A stretch of DNA of 64,000 nucleotides from Phyllobacterium phragmitis (GCF_002980495.1 NZ_PVBR01000015.1:51254-115253), one strand, 5' to 3'. Shown: positions 1-13,236, counted from the first letter of the stretch. The notes: a model not told the origin generated them from the sequence alone. Made by a program: numbers and translations.

Positions 1-647
1 ACACCTTGAAGAACCTTGACGATCTCATCACGCCCAACCGCATCTTCAAGCAGCGCAACGTCGATATCGGCGTCGTCACGCTGGAAGAGGCCTGGGCATG
101 GGGCTTTTCGGGCGTCATGGTTCGCGGCTCCGGCGCGGCATGGGACTTACGCAAGTCGCAGCCCTATGAAATCTATCCCGAAATGGAATTCGACATTCCC
201 ATCGGCAAGAACGGCGATTGCTACGATCGCTATCTGATCCGTATGGAAGAAATGCGCCAGTCGGTGCGCATCATGCGCCAGTGCGTCGACTTGCTGATGG
301 GCAAGGATTCGACCGGTCCCGTCTCCAATTCGGACCACAAGATCGTGCCGCCGAAGCGCGGCCAGATGAAGCGCTCGATGGAAGCGCTCATCCAGCACTT
401 CAAGCTCTATACCGAGGGCTACCGCGTGCCCGAAGGCGAGGTTTACGCCGCCGTCGAAGCGCCGAAAGGCGAATTCGGGGTCTATCTCGTCTCCGACGGC
501 TCCAACAAGCCTTATCGCTGCAAGTTCCGCGCGCCGGGATTTGCCCATCTCCAGGCCATGGATTTCATGTGCCGTGGCCATATGCTTGCCGACGTATCCG
601 CAATTCTCGGCTCGCTCGATATCGTGTTTGGTGAGGTTGATCGCTGA
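1..647 (+). CDS. nuoD: NADH-quinone oxidoreductase subunit D, 3' part
   Basis: This is the C-terminal part (about 214 residues) of the 49-kDa subunit of complex I; the 5' end lies outside the window, so no start codon is assigned. In the peripheral arm NuoD helps form the quinone-binding pocket near cluster N2. The reading frame is open from the first bases and ends in the family's invariant tail, [14 protein letters not shown] full NuoD is about 396 residues, so roughly half is missing. Its TGA overlaps the nuoE ATG (ATGA), which shows translational coupling within the nuo operon. Identification is firm. Confidence 0.97.
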   Translation, partial: TLKNLDDLITPNRIFKQRNVDIGVVTLEEAWAWGFSGVMVRGSGAAWDLRKSQPYEIYPEMEFDIPIGKNGDCYDRYLIRMEEMRQSVRIMRQCVDLLMGKDSTGPVSNSDHKIVPPKRGQMKRSMEALIQHFKLYTEGYRVPEGEVYAAVEAPKGEFGVYLVSDGSNKPYRCKFRAPGFAHLQAMDFMCRGHMLADVSAILGSLDIVFGEVDR

Positions 648-1747
648 TGTCCGTACGTCGTCTCGCTGATGATTCCGTTCAGCCGCTCGCCTTCTCGTTC
701 AACCGCGCGAACAGCGTTTGGGCGCAGCAGGTCATCAAGAAATATCCTGAAGGACGCCAGCAGTCGGCGGTCATTCCGCTTTTGATGCGCGCCCAGGAGC
801 AGGACGGCTGGGTTACGCGCGCGGCTATCGAATATGTCGCGCAGATGCTCGATATGCCGCTTATCCGCGTGCTGGAAGTGGCGACGTTCTATACCCAGTT
901 CCAGCTTGCGCCGGTCGGCACCCGCGCCCATATCCAGGTCTGCGGCACGACGCCCTGCATGCTGCGCGGTGCGGAAGACCTCAAGAAGGTCTGCCAGCAC
1001 AAGATCAATCACGAACCGTTCGAGACCAATGCGGACGGCACGCTGTCCTGGGAAGAGGTCGAGTGCCTGGGCGCCTGCGTCAACGCTCCCATGGTCCTGA
1101 TCTTTAGGGATACCTATGAGGATCTGACGCCTGAGCGTCTCGAGGAGATCATCGATGCTTTCGAGGCGGGCAGGGGCGATGAGGTGAAGCCCGGTCCGCA
1201 GATCGATCGCGTTTCTTCGGCGCCGGTCGGCGGATTGACGTCGCTGAATGACAATGTGGCGGCAAAGCCGAAGGCTTTGGAAAGTGGTCGGAAGGCCGCC
1301 AAGGGCGCGGCAGCCGCCGAAGCCGATCTGCCGCCGTCGAAGGCGGCAAAGCCGAAGACCTATTCCGAAGAGACGAGCGAAGCGATCAAGTCGCCATCGC
1401 CGGTCAAGGTGAGCAAGGGCGCCGAGAACAAGACATCGACGTCGCCTGCGCCAGGCGTCTCACTCGATGACAAGAATCGCCCGGTCGGCATCGAAAAACC
1501 GGCGGCGGTCGACGATCTGAAATTGATTTCAGGCGTTGGCCCCAAGATCGAGGGCATCCTGCATGATCTCGGCATCTACACCTATGCGCAGATCGCCGCG
1601 TGGAAGAAGCCGGAGCGCGACTGGATCGATGGCTATCTGAAGTTCAAGGGCCGGATCGAGCGTGAGGACTGGGTGAAACAGGCCAAGGCTCTGGCGAAGG
1701 GCGGCGTCGCCGAATACGTCAAGGTTTTCGGCAAAAGGCCGGTATAG
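647..1747 (+). CDS. nuoE: NADH-quinone oxidoreductase subunit E with long C-terminal extension
   Basis: The 24-kDa subunit of the NADH-dehydrogenase module carries the off-path 2Fe-2S cluster N1a. The thioredoxin-like ferredoxin domain is complete by about residue 175, with ligands Cys99, Cys104, Cys140 and Cys144 (CX4C...CX3C). The protein is 366 residues, about twice the usual 160-175. After a low-complexity Ala/Lys/Pro linker (about 190-283) comes a compact domain (about 284-366) with the motif [15 protein letters not shown]. This resembles the helix-hairpin-helix-like domain found at the C terminus of some alphaproteobacterial NuoE and L21 proteins. The start overlaps the nuoD stop by one base. 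Core function is certain; the extension's role is unknown. Confidence 0.96.
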   Translation: MSVRRLADDSVQPLAFSFNRANSVWAQQVIKKYPEGRQQSAVIPLLMRAQEQDGWVTRAAIEYVAQMLDMPLIRVLEVATFYTQFQLAPVGTRAHIQVCGTTPCMLRGAEDLKKVCQHKINHEPFETNADGTLSWEEVECLGACVNAPMVLIFRDTYEDLTPERLEEIIDAFEAGRGDEVKPGPQIDRVSSAPVGGLTSLNDNVAAKPKALESGRKAAKGAAAAEADLPPSKAAKPKTYSEETSEAIKSPSPVKVSKGAENKTSTSPAPGVSLDDKNRPVGIEKPAAVDDLKLISGVGPKIEGILHDLGIYTYAQIAAWKKPERDWIDGYLKFKGRIEREDWVKQAKALAKGGVAEYVKVFGKRPV

Positions 1748-1794
1748 TGCGGTTCGCAATGATGAAACGAATTGATCGGGACAATAGGTGAGAC

Positions 1795-3102
<1,308 letters not shown>

Positions 3103-3107
3103 AACTG

Positions 3108-3449
3108 ATGAAGATCGACCAGGAAAAGCACCGGCTGACTGTCACGAAGAGTGACCTTTCGGGTTCCGTTTTCAATGACGTGAACCTCTCGGGTTCCACC
3201 TACGATAACGTCAACATGTCCGGCAGCACGTATCACAACATCAATCTGTCGGGCTGCACGTTCGATAATCTGAACATGTCCGGCTGGACGGTGACGGATG
3301 CCAATCTCGCGGGTTTGCGACTTATGAACGCCAATCTTGCAGGCGCGTCGATTTCCGGTTGCCGCCTGGAAGGCATGACGATCAACGGCGTCGCGGTCAG
3401 CGATCTCTTTCAAGCCTACGAGGCGGCGCGCCTCAACGGGGGCAAATGA
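3108..3449 (+). CDS. Pentapeptide-repeat protein inside the nuo operon
   Basis: This small protein of 113 residues has residues 17-96 built from eight near-perfect ten-residue units of the type LSGSxFNDVN. Each unit is two pentapeptides with Leu/Met, Phe/Tyr or Ala at the central position, as in right-handed quadrilateral beta-helix proteins. There is no signal peptide or membrane segment. It lies between nuoF (5-base gap) and nuoG (its TGA overlaps the nuoG ATG), so it is almost certainly co-transcribed and translationally coupled with complex I. Pentapeptide folds serve as DNA mimics, scaffolds or protein-binding surfaces. A complex I assembly or accessory role is inferred only from position. 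It is not a standard Nuo subunit. Confidence 0.85.
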   Translation: MKIDQEKHRLTVTKSDLSGSVFNDVNLSGSTYDNVNMSGSTYHNINLSGCTFDNLNMSGWTVTDANLAGLRLMNANLAGASISGCRLEGMTINGVAVSDLFQAYEAARLNGGK

Positions 3450-5530
3450 TGGCAAAAATCAAGGTTGACGGCAAAGAGATCGAGGTTCCCGATCACTATA
3501 CGCTCCTTCAGGCAGCCGAGGATGCGGGCGCGGAAGTGCCGCGCTTCTGCTTTCACGAGCGCCTTTCCATCGCAGGCAATTGCCGCATGTGTCTGGTCGA
3601 GGTGAAAGGCGGACCGCCGAAGCCGGCGGCCTCCTGCGCCATGGGCGTGCGCGATTTACGCCCGGGGCCGAACGGCGAGACGCCGGAGATCTTCACCAAC
3701 ACGCCGATGGTCAAGAAGGCCCGCGAAGGCGTGATGGAATTCCTTTTGATCAACCATCCGCTGGATTGCCCGATCTGCGATCAGGGCGGCGAATGCGATC
3801 TTCAGGATCAGGCCATGGCGTTCGGCGCCGATGGCTCGCGCTATCGTGAGAACAAGCGCGCCGTCGAGAACAAATATATCGGCCCGCTAGTCAAGACGAT
3901 CATGACGCGCTGCATCCACTGCACGCGCTGCGTCCGCTTCACCACCGAGGTGGCTGGCATCTCGGAGCTCGGCCTCATCGGGCGTGGCGAGGATGCCGAG
4001 ATCACCACCTATCTCGAGCACGCGATGACATCCGAACTTCAGGGCAATGTCATCGATCTTTGCCCGGTCGGCGCTCTGACCTCCAAGCCATACGCCTTCC
4101 AGGCTCGCCCGTGGGAACTCTCTAAGACCGAATCCATCGACGTGATGGACGCCGTCGGCTCCAATATCCGCGTCGATACGCGTGGCCGCGAAGTGATGCG
4201 CGTACTTCCGCGCGTCAACGAGGCGGTGAACGAGGAATGGATTTCCGACAAGACCCGCTTCATCTGGGACGGCCTGCGCACCCAGCGCCTGGACCGGCCC
4301 TATGTCCGCCGCAATGGCCGGCTGCAGGCGACAAGCTGGAATGAGGCCTTCGGCGCGATCAAACAGGCAATTTCCGCCACCTCCGGCGACAAGGTTGGCG
4401 CGATCGCCGGCGATCTCGCCAGCGTCGAGGAAATGTATGCGCTTAAAGGCCTTCTCGCCTCGCTCGGCTCCACCAATATCGATTGCCGGCAGGACGGTGT
4501 GGCGCTCGATCCGGCGCTTGGCCGCGCATCCTATATCTTCAACCCGACCATCGAAGGCATCGAGGATGCCGATGCGCTGCTGATCATCGGCTCCAACCCG
4601 CGCTTCGAGGCATCGGTGCTCAATGCTCGAATCCGCAAGCGCCAGCGTCAGGGCCATTTCCCGATCGGCCTCGTCGGCGAGGAAGCGGATCTGCGTTATG
4701 ATTATGCCTATCTCGGCGCAGGGCTCGACACGCTACGTGGTCTGGCTGACGGCAAGGGCGAGTTCTATTCGATTCTGGAGAACGCCAAGCACCCGCTGAT
4801 CCTGATCGGCCAGGGCGCACTCAAGGGCGAAAGCGGCACCGATGCATTGGTTCTCGCCGCAAAGCTCGCAACGAAGGTCGGTGCAGTCAGCGATGACTGG
4901 AACGGCTTTGCCGTCCTCCACACGGCTGCGGCGCGCGTCGGTGGCCTCGATATCGGCTTCGTGCCGGGCGAGGGCGGCAAGACGGCGGCGGAAATGATCG
5001 GCGGTCTCGACGTGCTGTTCCTGCTCGGCGCCGATGAGCTCGACCTTTCGGCCAAGGGCGATACCTTCACGGTCTATATCGGCACCCATGGCGATGCCGG
5101 TGCGCATGCAGCCGACGTCATCCTGCCCGGAGCGGCCTATACCGAAAAGTCCGGCACCTTCGTCAATACCGAAGGCCGCGTGCAGATGACCAGCCGCGCC
5201 GGCTTCGCACCGGGCGAGGCCAAGGAGGATTGGGCCATCCTGCGCGCGCTTTCCGACGTGCTGGGACACAAGCTTCCATTCGATTCGCTGGCCGCACTGC
5301 GTGCCTTGCTCTATGCGCAGTATCCGCATCTGGCCGCGATCGATGCGATCACGCGGGGCCAGGCGGACGATATTGTCGCAGTTGGGACGAAAAAGGCCAA
5401 TCCGGGCAAGGGCGCATTTGCTTCCGTGATCAAAGACTTCTATCTGACGAACCCAATTGCGCGGGCATCGGCCGTCATGGCCGAATGTTCCGCGCTGGCC
5501 CAGGGCGGCTTCAGGCAGGCAGCCGAATAG
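3449..5530 (+). CDS. nuoG: NADH-quinone oxidoreductase subunit G
   Basis: This 75-kDa subunit carries the iron-sulfur chain between NuoF and the quinone site. The 2Fe-2S ligands are Cys34, Cys45, Cys48 and Cys63. The His-Cys3 4Fe-4S site lies in [17 protein letters not shown], and another cluster motif is [11 protein letters not shown] molybdopterin-oxidoreductase-like domain fills the remainder. Two in-frame ATGs occur at 3446 and 3449. I use 3449 (MAKIKVDG, 693 residues) because it overlaps the preceding stop and matches family length. nuoH follows after 24 bases. Confidence 0.97.
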   Translation: MAKIKVDGKEIEVPDHYTLLQAAEDAGAEVPRFCFHERLSIAGNCRMCLVEVKGGPPKPAASCAMGVRDLRPGPNGETPEIFTNTPMVKKAREGVMEFLLINHPLDCPICDQGGECDLQDQAMAFGADGSRYRENKRAVENKYIGPLVKTIMTRCIHCTRCVRFTTEVAGISELGLIGRGEDAEITTYLEHAMTSELQGNVIDLCPVGALTSKPYAFQARPWELSKTESIDVMDAVGSNIRVDTRGREVMRVLPRVNEAVNEEWISDKTRFIWDGLRTQRLDRPYVRRNGRLQATSWNEAFGAIKQAISATSGDKVGAIAGDLASVEEMYALKGLLASLGSTNIDCRQDGVALDPALGRASYIFNPTIEGIEDADALLIIGSNPRFEASVLNARIRKRQRQGHFPIGLVGEEADLRYDYAYLGAGLDTLRGLADGKGEFYSILENAKHPLILIGQGALKGESGTDALVLAAKLATKVGAVSDDWNGFAVLHTAAARVGGLDIGFVPGEGGKTAAEMIGGLDVLFLLGADELDLSAKGDTFTVYIGTHGDAGAHAADVILPGAAYTEKSGTFVNTEGRVQMTSRAGFAPGEAKEDWAILRALSDVLGHKLPFDSLAALRALLYAQYPHLAAIDAITRGQADDIVAVGTKKANPGKGAFASVIKDFYLTNPIARASAVMAECSALAQGGFRQAAE

Positions 5531-5554
5531 GCAGGCAGGGAAAGAAACGAAAAA

Positions 5555-6601
5555 ATGGACGGTATTTTCGCAACATACGTCTTGCCGGCGCTGATTATCG
5601 CGTTGAAGTCGGTCGTGCTGCTCGTCGTGCTGCTCATCGTCGTGGCTTATCTGCTCTATGCGGACCGCAAGATCTGGGCGGCCGTGCAGTTGCGCCGCGG
5701 TCCGAACGTCGTCGGTCCCTTCGGCCTGTTCCAGGCTTTCGCCGATCTTCTGAAATTCGTCGTCAAAGAGCCGATCATCCCGTCCGGCGCCAACAAGGCG
5801 GTGTTCCTGCTGGCGCCGCTCGTCTCCGCCGTCCTGGCGCTGGCGACATGGGCGGTCATCCCGGTCAATGCAGGCTGGGCCATCGCCAACATCAATGTCG
5901 GCATCCTCTATATCTTCGCCATCTCCTCGCTTGAGGTTTACGGCGTGATCATGGGCGGCTGGGCGTCGAACTCGAAATATCCGTTCCTCGGCGCGTTGCG
6001 CTCGGCGGCGCAGATGGTTTCCTATGAAGTCTCCATCGGCTTCGTCATCGTCACCGTGCTGCTCTGCGTCGGCTCACTCAACCTGACCGATATCGTCCTG
6101 TCGCAGAATGCCGGCCTCGGCACGATGATGGGTCTGCCAAGCTCGTTCCTCGACTGGCACTGGCTCGGCCTGTTCCCGATGTTCGTCATCTTCTTCATTT
6201 CCGCGCTTGCCGAGACCAACCGCCCGCCCTTCGATCTGGTCGAGGCGGAATCGGAACTCGTCGCCGGTCACATGATCGAATATTCCTCGACGCCGTTCCT
6301 GCTGTTCTTCCTCGGTGAATATGTCGCCATCACTCTGATGTGCGCGCTGACCACCATCCTCTTCCTTGGTGGCTGGCTGCCGCCCGTCGACGTGTGGTTC
6401 CTCAATTGGGTGCCGGGCGTGATCTGGTTCATGATCAAGCTGTGTTTCTGCTTCTTCATGTTCGCCATGGTAAAGGCTTTCGTGCCGCGCTACCGCTATG
6501 ACCAGCTGATGCGTCTCGGCTGGAAGGTGTTTCTGCCGATCTCGCTGTTCATGGTGGTCGCCACCGCGACCTTCCTGAAGATCACCGGTCTGACCCCGTA
6601 A
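5555..6601 (+). CDS. nuoH: NADH-quinone oxidoreductase subunit H
   Basis: This membrane subunit joins the peripheral and membrane arms and forms part of the quinone chamber. The protein is 348 residues with about eight hydrophobic segments. The conserved loop [19 protein letters not shown], containing acidic residues implicated in coupling quinone reduction to proton movement, is present. Normal length. It is preceded by an A/G-rich ribosome binding stretch (ggaaagaaacg). nuoI follows after an AAGGAG sequence. Confidence 0.98.
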   Translation: MDGIFATYVLPALIIALKSVVLLVVLLIVVAYLLYADRKIWAAVQLRRGPNVVGPFGLFQAFADLLKFVVKEPIIPSGANKAVFLLAPLVSAVLALATWAVIPVNAGWAIANINVGILYIFAISSLEVYGVIMGGWASNSKYPFLGALRSAAQMVSYEVSIGFVIVTVLLCVGSLNLTDIVLSQNAGLGTMMGLPSSFLDWHWLGLFPMFVIFFISALAETNRPPFDLVEAESELVAGHMIEYSSTPFLLFFLGEYVAITLMCALTTILFLGGWLPPVDVWFLNWVPGVIWFMIKLCFCFFMFAMVKAFVPRYRYDQLMRLGWKVFLPISLFMVVATATFLKITGLTP

Positions 6602-6612
6602 GGAGATTGAAT

Positions 6613-7104
6613 ATGGCTTCCCTCGCTCAAGCCGCCAAATCGCTCCTTCTACAGGAGTTCGTCGGCGCATTCTTCCTTTCGATGCGTCAGTTCTTCTCGC
6701 CCAAGGCGACGCTGAACTATCCCTTCGAAAAAGGGCCTGTCAGCCCGCGCTTCCGCGGTGAGCATGCGCTTCGCCGTTATCCGAACGGCGAAGAGCGCTG
6801 CATCGCCTGCAAGCTTTGCGAGGCGATCTGCCCGGCGCAGGCCATCACCATCGAGGCCGGTCCGAGCCGCAATGACGGCACCCGCCGCACGGTGCGCTAC
6901 GACATCGACATGGTGAAGTGCATCTATTGCGGTTTCTGCCAGGAGGCCTGTCCGGTCGACGCCATCGTCGAGGGGCCGAACTTCGAATTCGCGACCGAAA
7001 CGCGCGAGGAGCTTTATTACGACAAGGACAAGCTTCTGGCCAACGGCGATCGCTGGGAGCGCGAACTTGCGCGCAATATCGTCATGGATGCGCCGTACCG
7101 CTGA
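6613..7104 (+). CDS. nuoI: NADH-quinone oxidoreductase subunit I
   Basis: This 163-residue 8Fe ferredoxin subunit carries clusters N6a and N6b. Two CX2CX2CX3CP motifs are seen: Cys63, 66, 69, 73 and Cys103, 106, 109, 113. The start is the ATG at 6613, well spaced from the AAGGAG at 6600-6605; an upstream in-frame TTG at 6607 would crowd that site. A gap of 211 bases to nuoJ follows, the longest inside this operon. Confidence 0.98.
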   Translation: MASLAQAAKSLLLQEFVGAFFLSMRQFFSPKATLNYPFEKGPVSPRFRGEHALRRYPNGEERCIACKLCEAICPAQAITIEAGPSRNDGTRRTVRYDIDMVKCIYCGFCQEACPVDAIVEGPNFEFATETREELYYDKDKLLANGDRWERELARNIVMDAPYR

Positions 7105-7315
7105 GGCGGCGGGGCAAATTCGGACAACTGTCATGAAGTCCGGTCATGTTGGCTGGACGGAACGGCGGTGAAAATCGAGCGAACGTCATGAACCGTTGGA
7201 GCCTTGAGCCAGGCGGGAATGACGTTGGAAACAACATCCGCGCATATCAGGCGCGGGCAAAAGGAACAGGGCAGGGCATCAGGCCTCTGCCATGGAAGGA
7301 AGTCGGGGAACCCCC

Positions 7316-7936
7316 ATGCTGACAGGTCTAGCGGCGGCGTTTTTCTACCTATTCGCCTTTATCATGATCGGGAGTGCCTTCATGGTGATTGCCGCGCGCA
7401 ATCCCGTGCATTCGGTGCTGTTCCTGATCCTTGCCTTCTTCAACGCAGCCGCTCTGTTCCTGCTGGCGGGCGCCGAGTTCCTGGCATTGATCCTTCTCGT
7501 CGTCTATGTCGGCGCAGTGGCGGTGCTGTTCCTCTTCGTCGTCATGATGCTCGATGTCGATTTTGCCGAATTGAAAAGCGGTGCGCTGCAATATGCGCCG
7601 ATCGGTGCGCTGGTCGGCCTCATCCTGGCGGCGGAGCTGGTCGTCGTGCTGGGCGGATCGGTCTTCGCGCCGCAGCTGGGGCAGACCACGATGCAGCCGA
7701 TCCCTGATATGGCGACGCGCAGCAACACCGCCGCGCTCGGCGATATTCTCTACACGAACTATGTCTTCTTCTTCCAGATCGCCGGCCTGATCCTTCTGGT
7801 CGCAATGATCGGTGCGATCGTGCTGACGCTGCGCCACAAGGAAGGCGTCAAGCGCCAGTCGGTTCCCGAGCAGGTCGCGCGGACGCCGGCGACGGCGATC
7901 GAGATCAAGAAGGTCGAAACGGGCAAGGGCATCTGA
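7316..7936 (+). CDS. nuoJ: NADH-quinone oxidoreductase subunit J
   Basis: This membrane subunit of complex I has five predicted transmembrane helices. The start at 7316 ([13 protein letters not shown], 206 residues) is preferred over the in-frame ATG at 7292, because a GGAAG/GGGGAA stretch lies just upstream and the protein then begins directly with its first hydrophobic helix. The C-terminal tail (about residues 175-206) is charged and presumably cytoplasmic. nuoK follows after about 13 bases. Confidence 0.96.
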   Translation: MLTGLAAAFFYLFAFIMIGSAFMVIAARNPVHSVLFLILAFFNAAALFLLAGAEFLALILLVVYVGAVAVLFLFVVMMLDVDFAELKSGALQYAPIGALVGLILAAELVVVLGGSVFAPQLGQTTMQPIPDMATRSNTAALGDILYTNYVFFFQIAGLILLVAMIGAIVLTLRHKEGVKRQSVPEQVARTPATAIEIKKVETGKGI

Positions 7937-7949
7937 CGGGAAACATATG

Positions 7950-8258
7950 ATGGAAATCGGTATCGCACACTATCTGACCGTTTCGGCCGTTCTGTTCACG
8001 CTTGGCATCTTCGGTATTTTTCTCAACCGCAAGAACGTCATCGTCATCTTGATGTCCGTCGAACTGATCCTTCTCTCGGTGAACCTGAATTTCGTCGCCT
8101 TCTCCGCGGCGCTGGGTGATCTCGTCGGACAGATCTTCGCGCTTTTCGTTCTCACCGTGGCAGCCGCCGAAGCGGCCATCGGTCTTGCAATTCTCGTTGT
8201 TTTCTTCCGCAACCGTGGCTCGATCGCGGTGGAAGACGTCAATGTCATGAAAGGTTGA
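7950..8258 (+). CDS. nuoK: NADH-quinone oxidoreductase subunit K
   Basis: This small antiporter-like (MrpC-related) membrane subunit has 102 residues and three transmembrane helices, with a conserved Glu within [14 protein letters not shown] in helix 2 and another in helix 3 ([11 protein letters not shown]). These buried glutamates are part of the proton-translocation path. Tandem ATGs are at 7947 and 7950; the second gives the usual length. It lies in operon with nuoJ and nuoL, with only 7 bases before nuoL. Confidence 0.97.
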   Translation: MEIGIAHYLTVSAVLFTLGIFGIFLNRKNVIVILMSVELILLSVNLNFVAFSAALGDLVGQIFALFVLTVAAAEAAIGLAILVVFFRNRGSIAVEDVNVMKG

Positions 8259-8265
8259 CGGGCAA

Positions 8266-10257
8266 ATGCTCTATTACGCGATCGTCTTCCTTCCGCTTCT
8301 GGGCTTTCTGTCTGCCGGACTTCTCGGCAAGCAGCTCGGCGTAAAGGCCTGCGAGTACATCACCTCCGGTTTCCTGGTGATCGCCGCAGCCCTTTCATGG
8401 GTGGCCTTCTTTCAGGTGGCGCTCGGCCATGGTGAAACGCTGCGCATTCCGGTCATGCACTGGGTGACATCGGGTGCGCTCTCCTTCGATTGGGCGTTCC
8501 GCATCGATACGCTGACCGCCGTGATGCTGGTGGTGGTGAACACCGTCTCCTCGCTGGTCCACATCTATTCGATCGGCTACATGCACCATGATCCGCATCG
8601 GCCGCGCTTCTTCGCCTATCTCTCGCTGTTCACCTTCGCCATGCTGATGCTGGTGACGTCGGACAATCTGATACAGATGTTCTTCGGCTGGGAGGGCGTC
8701 GGTCTCGCCTCCTACCTGCTGATCGGGTTCTGGTACAAGAAGCCGTCGGCCAATGCCGCCGCGATGAAGGCGTTCATCGTCAACCGTGTCGGCGACTTCG
8801 GCTTCCTGCTCGGCATCTTCGGCGTGTTCGTGCTGTTCAATGCCGTCAATTACGATACGATCTTCGCCGCCGCAACCAATTTCCTGCCTGCCGAAGGCAG
8901 CGCGGAGGCGGGCCAGACGGTTCTCAATTTCCTCGGCTATTCGCTCGACCGGCAGGGCGCGATCACCATCGTCTGCCTTCTCCTGTTCATGGGCGCGATG
9001 GGCAAGTCGGCGCAGTTCCTGCTGCACACCTGGCTTCCCGACGCGATGGAAGGCCCGACGCCGGTTTCCGCACTCATCCATGCCGCCACCATGGTGACGG
9101 CGGGCGTGTTCATGGTCGCGCGCATGTCGCCGCTGTTCGAGTTGTCGCAGACCGCGCTCATATTCGTGACGATCATCGGCGCGACGACCGCCTTCTTCGC
9201 GGCGACCGTCGGCCTGGTGCAGAACGACATCAAACGCGTCATCGCTTATTCGACCTGCTCGCAGCTGGGCTACATGTTCGTGGCGCTCGGTGTTGGTGCT
9301 TACGGTGCCGGCATCTTCCACCTGTTCACCCACGCCTTCTTCAAGGCGCTTCTGTTCCTTGGCGCAGGTTCCGTCATCCATGCCGTCTCCGACGAGCAGG
9401 ACATGCGCCGCATGGGCGGCCTACGCAAGCTGATCCCCACCACCTACTGGATGATGATCGTCGGCACGGTCGCGCTGACCGGCCTCGGCATTCCCGGCAC
9501 GTCCATCGGCACGGCAGGCTTCTTCTCCAAGGATGCGATCATCGAATCCTCCTATGCCTCGCACAGCCCGGCGGCGGGATACGCCTTCGTCATGCTGACG
9601 GTCGCCGCACTTTTCACCAGCTTCTATTCATGGCGCCTGATTTTCATGACCTTCCACGGCAAGCCGCGCGCCACCGCCGACGTCATGCACCATGTGCATG
9701 AATCGCCGCCGGTCATGCTGGTGCCGCTGTTCGTCCTGGCGCTCGGCGCGCTGGTCGCGGGCTTCCTCTTCCACGACTATTTCTTTGGCCATCACTATGT
9801 CGAGTTCTGGAAGGGTGCGCTGTTCACCGGACCGCATAACGAGATCCTGGAAGAATATCATCACGTGCCGTTCCTGGTGAAGATCGCGCCGTTCGTCGCG
9901 ATGGTGGTCGGTTTCATCATCGCCTGGATCTTTTATATCCGCTCGCCGGAAACGCCGAAGCAACTGGCGCGCCGCCATCCCGGCCTCTACCAGTTCCTGC
10001 TCAACAAGTGGTATTTCGACGAGCTTTATAATTTCATCTTCGTCCGTCCCACCCTGTGGCTGGGCCGTGTCCTGTGGAAGGACGGCGATGGCAAGATTAT
10101 CGACGGGCTCGGGCCGGATGGAATTTCCGCCCGCGTCGTCGATGTCACCAACCGGGTCGTCAAGCTGCAGTCCGGATATCTTTATCACTACGCATTCGCG
10201 ATGCTTATCGGCGTCGCCGCGCTCGTCACTTGGATGATGCTCGGGAGCTCTTTCTGA
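8266..10257 (+). CDS. nuoL: NADH-quinone oxidoreductase subunit L
   Basis: This is the distal antiporter-like proton-pumping subunit of the membrane arm, 663 residues with many transmembrane helices and the long lateral amphipathic helix at the C terminus. Recognisable signatures include [18 protein letters not shown] (about 140-157, with the channel Glu) and [20 protein letters not shown]. Length is normal for alphaproteobacteria. Its TGA shares bases with the nuoM ATG. Confidence 0.98.
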   Translation: MLYYAIVFLPLLGFLSAGLLGKQLGVKACEYITSGFLVIAAALSWVAFFQVALGHGETLRIPVMHWVTSGALSFDWAFRIDTLTAVMLVVVNTVSSLVHIYSIGYMHHDPHRPRFFAYLSLFTFAMLMLVTSDNLIQMFFGWEGVGLASYLLIGFWYKKPSANAAAMKAFIVNRVGDFGFLLGIFGVFVLFNAVNYDTIFAAATNFLPAEGSAEAGQTVLNFLGYSLDRQGAITIVCLLLFMGAMGKSAQFLLHTWLPDAMEGPTPVSALIHAATMVTAGVFMVARMSPLFELSQTALIFVTIIGATTAFFAATVGLVQNDIKRVIAYSTCSQLGYMFVALGVGAYGAGIFHLFTHAFFKALLFLGAGSVIHAVSDEQDMRRMGGLRKLIPTTYWMMIVGTVALTGLGIPGTSIGTAGFFSKDAIIESSYASHSPAAGYAFVMLTVAALFTSFYSWRLIFMTFHGKPRATADVMHHVHESPPVMLVPLFVLALGALVAGFLFHDYFFGHHYVEFWKGALFTGPHNEILEEYHHVPFLVKIAPFVAMVVGFIIAWIFYIRSPETPKQLARRHPGLYQFLLNKWYFDELYNFIFVRPTLWLGRVLWKDGDGKIIDGLGPDGISARVVDVTNRVVKLQSGYLYHYAFAMLIGVAALVTWMMLGSSF

Positions 10258-11765
10258 TGACCGACTGGCCCATTCTCTCAACGGTCACGTTTCTGCCGCT
10301 CGTTGGCGCGTTCCTGATCCTGCTGATCAAGGACGACAGCGAATCCGCGCGCCGCAACATCCGCAATGTCGCGCTTTTGACCACGGTGTTCGTGTTCATC
10401 CTTTCGCTTATCGTCTGGGCCTCGTTCGACAATGCGAATGCCGGTTTCCAGATGGTCGAAAAGCATGACTGGCTCGGATCCGGCATTTCCTACCATATGG
10501 GCGTCGACGGCATCTCCATGCTGTTCGTCGTGCTTTCCGCCTTTCTCATGCCGTTCTGCATTCTTGCGAGTTGGGCGTCGGTGAACGTTCGGGTCAAGGA
10601 ATACATGATCGCGTTCCTGATCCTGGAAACGCTGATTATCGGCGTGTTCTGCGCGCTCGATATCGTGCTCTTCTATGTATTCTTCGAGGCAGGCCTCATC
10701 CCGATGTTCATCATCATCGGCGTGTGGGGCGGTAAGCGCCGCGTCTATGCGAGCTTCAAGTTCTTCCTCTATACGCTGCTCGGCTCCGTGCTGATGCTCA
10801 TCGCCATCATGGCGATGTCCTGGCAGGCCGGCACGACGGATATCACGGAGCTTCTGAGGCATAATTTCCCGGCCTCCATGCAGACATGGCTGTGGCTTGC
10901 CTTCTTCGCATCCTTCGCGGTGAAGATGCCGATGTGGCCGGTCCACACATGGCTCCCCGACGCACACGTCGAAGCGCCCACGGCAGGTTCGGTGATCCTG
11001 GCGGGCGTGCTCCTGAAGCTTGGCGGCTATGGCTTCCTGCGCTTCTCGCTGCCGATGTTTCCGCTGGCCTCCGCCGAACTGGCGCCGCTCGTCTTCACGC
11101 TCTCGGCGGTTGCGATCATCTACACCTCGCTGGTGGCGCTGGTGCAGGAGGATATCAAGAAGCTCATCGCCTATTCCTCCGTCGCCCATATGGGCTTTGT
11201 GACGATGGGCATCTTCGCCGCCAACGAGCAGGGCGTGCAGGGCGCCATCTTCCAGATGCTGTCGCACGGCATCGTCTCTGCCGCACTGTTCCTTTGCGTC
11301 GGCGTCGTCTATGACCGCATGCACACGCGTGAGATCGCGGCCTATGGCGGCCTCGTCAACAACATGCCGAAATATGCCGTCGCCTTCCTGATCTTCACGA
11401 TGGCGAACGTCGGTCTGCCAGGCACGTCGGGCTTCATCGGCGAGTTCCTGACCCTTTTCGGTGTGTTCCAGGTCAATAGCTGGGTGGCGTTCTTCGCAGC
11501 GTTCGGCGTGATCCTGTCGGCGGCTTACGCGCTGTGGCTCTATCGCCGGGTGATCTTCGGCTCGCTCGACAAGGAAAGCCTGAAGGCGCTGCTCGATCTT
11601 TCGCCGCGTGAGAAGGTCATCCTCTATCCGCTCGTGGCCCTCACCATTTTCTTCGGCGTCTATCCGGCCCCGGTCCTCAACGTGACCGCGACCGCCGTGA
11701 ACGCGCTCGTCAATCAATACAACGCATCGCTGGCCGCAGCCGCCAGCCTTGCGCTGGCGCAGTAA
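10257..11765 (+). CDS. nuoM: NADH-quinone oxidoreductase subunit M
   Basis: This is the second antiporter-like proton-pumping subunit, 502 residues. The signature [20 protein letters not shown] and an internal Glu-containing helix ([13 protein letters not shown]) match the family. The start is set at 10257, overlapping the nuoL stop, since [17 protein letters not shown] is the normal N terminus; the frame remains open upstream inside nuoL but that part has no family similarity. nuoN begins 15 bases after its stop. Confidence 0.98.
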   Translation: MTDWPILSTVTFLPLVGAFLILLIKDDSESARRNIRNVALLTTVFVFILSLIVWASFDNANAGFQMVEKHDWLGSGISYHMGVDGISMLFVVLSAFLMPFCILASWASVNVRVKEYMIAFLILETLIIGVFCALDIVLFYVFFEAGLIPMFIIIGVWGGKRRVYASFKFFLYTLLGSVLMLIAIMAMSWQAGTTDITELLRHNFPASMQTWLWLAFFASFAVKMPMWPVHTWLPDAHVEAPTAGSVILAGVLLKLGGYGFLRFSLPMFPLASAELAPLVFTLSAVAIIYTSLVALVQEDIKKLIAYSSVAHMGFVTMGIFAANEQGVQGAIFQMLSHGIVSAALFLCVGVVYDRMHTREIAAYGGLVNNMPKYAVAFLIFTMANVGLPGTSGFIGEFLTLFGVFQVNSWVAFFAAFGVILSAAYALWLYRRVIFGSLDKESLKALLDLSPREKVILYPLVALTIFFGVYPAPVLNVTATAVNALVNQYNASLAAAASLALAQ

Positions 11766-11780
11766 AAGAGGCGAAGGCCG

Positions 11781-13217
11781 ATGCAGACCGATCTGATTGC
11801 TCAACTGACGCTCATTGCTCCGGAGCTGTTCCTGGCACTGGGGGCGCTGACGCTTCTCATGGTGGGCGTATTCTCCGGCGAGCGGGCGAGCACGCTGGTG
11901 AACGGTCTTGCCGTTGCCGTGCTGATCGGCACGTTGGCGCTCGTGATCGTCTTTCCCGCCAACGGCAAGGCTTTCGGCGATGCGTTCATCAGCGATGGCT
12001 TCGGTCGCTTCATGAAGACGCTGACGCTCATCGGCTCGATCGTCACGCTCGTCATGTCCGTCGGCTTTGCCAAAGCCGAGAAATTCGACAGGTTCGAATT
12101 TCCGGTGCTGATCCTGCTTGCCACGCTCGGCATGCTGCTGATGGTTTCGGCCAACAATATGCTGACGGTCTATCTCGGCCTCGAATTGCAGTCGCTCTCG
12201 CTCTATGTGCTGGCAGCCATCAACCGCGACAGTGTCCGCTCGACGGAAGCCGGCCTCAAATATTTCGTGCTGGGAGCCCTGTCGTCCGGCATGCTGCTCT
12301 ACGGCATTTCGCTGATCTATGGCTACACCGGCCACATCGGCTTCGAGCAGATCGCCGCATCGCTTTCGGGCGGTGAGCGCCAGCTCGGCCTTGTTTTCGG
12401 ACTGGTCTTCCTGTTGGCCGGCCTGGCCTTCAAGATTTCCGCCGTGCCTTTCCATATGTGGACGCCCGACGTCTATGAAGGCGCGCCGACGCCGGTGACG
12501 GCATTCTTCGCCGCCGCGCCGAAGATGGCGGCGATGGCGCTCCTCGTGCGCGTGGTGATCGGCGCGTTCGAGCCGGTTACCAGGGACTGGCAGCAGGTAA
12601 TCATCTTCATTTCGATCGCCTCCATGCTGCTTGGCGCATTCGCGGCGATCGGCCAACGCAATATCAAGCGCCTGATGGCCTATTCCTCGATCAGCCATAT
12701 GGGCTACGCGCTTGTCGGTCTCGCCGCCGGCACTGCGGCCGGCGTGCGCGGCGTCGTGCTCTACATGCTCATCTATCTCGTGATGACGCTCGGGACCTTC
12801 GCCTTCATCCTCGCCATGCGCGGCAAGGACGGCAATGTCGAGCAGATCGATGAACTGGCGGGCCTGTCGCGGACCAATCCGGTGATGGCGACGATCATGA
12901 CCATCTTCATGTTTTCGCTTGCCGGCATTCCGCCGCTCGCAGGCTTCTGGGCAAAATGGTACGTCTTCCTCGCCGCCGTCGAGGCAGGGCTTTATCCGCT
13001 TGCCGTGATCGGCATCGTCGCCTCCGTCGTCGGCGCTTTCTATTATCTTCGCCTGATCAAGCTCATGTGGTTCGATGAGCCGGCCGCCGGTTTCGTTCCG
13101 GTGGCAGGTGAATTGCGGCTCGTGCTTGGAGTATCGGGCGCATTCGTCCTGTTCTACGTTCTCATTGGCGGGCCGATCGGCGCGATAGCCGAAGCTGCAT
13201 CGAAATCGTTCTTCTGA
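11781..13217 (+). CDS. nuoN: NADH-quinone oxidoreductase subunit N
   Basis: This is the third antiporter-like subunit, proximal to the quinone module, 478 residues with about 14 transmembrane helices. The conserved Glu/Lys-bearing helices ([37 protein letters not shown]) are present. It is the last nuo gene. birA begins only 19 bases downstream on the same strand and is probably read through. No terminator is visible between them. Confidence 0.98.
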   Translation: MQTDLIAQLTLIAPELFLALGALTLLMVGVFSGERASTLVNGLAVAVLIGTLALVIVFPANGKAFGDAFISDGFGRFMKTLTLIGSIVTLVMSVGFAKAEKFDRFEFPVLILLATLGMLLMVSANNMLTVYLGLELQSLSLYVLAAINRDSVRSTEAGLKYFVLGALSSGMLLYGISLIYGYTGHIGFEQIAASLSGGERQLGLVFGLVFLLAGLAFKISAVPFHMWTPDVYEGAPTPVTAFFAAAPKMAAMALLVRVVIGAFEPVTRDWQQVIIFISIASMLLGAFAAIGQRNIKRLMAYSSISHMGYALVGLAAGTAAGVRGVVLYMLIYLVMTLGTFAFILAMRGKDGNVEQIDELAGLSRTNPVMATIMTIFMFSLAGIPPLAGFWAKWYVFLAAVEAGLYPLAVIGIVASVVGAFYYLRLIKLMWFDEPAAGFVPVAGELRLVLGVSGAFVLFYVLIGGPIGAIAEAASKSFF

Positions 13218-13236
13218 CATGGCGGATATCTGAGCC

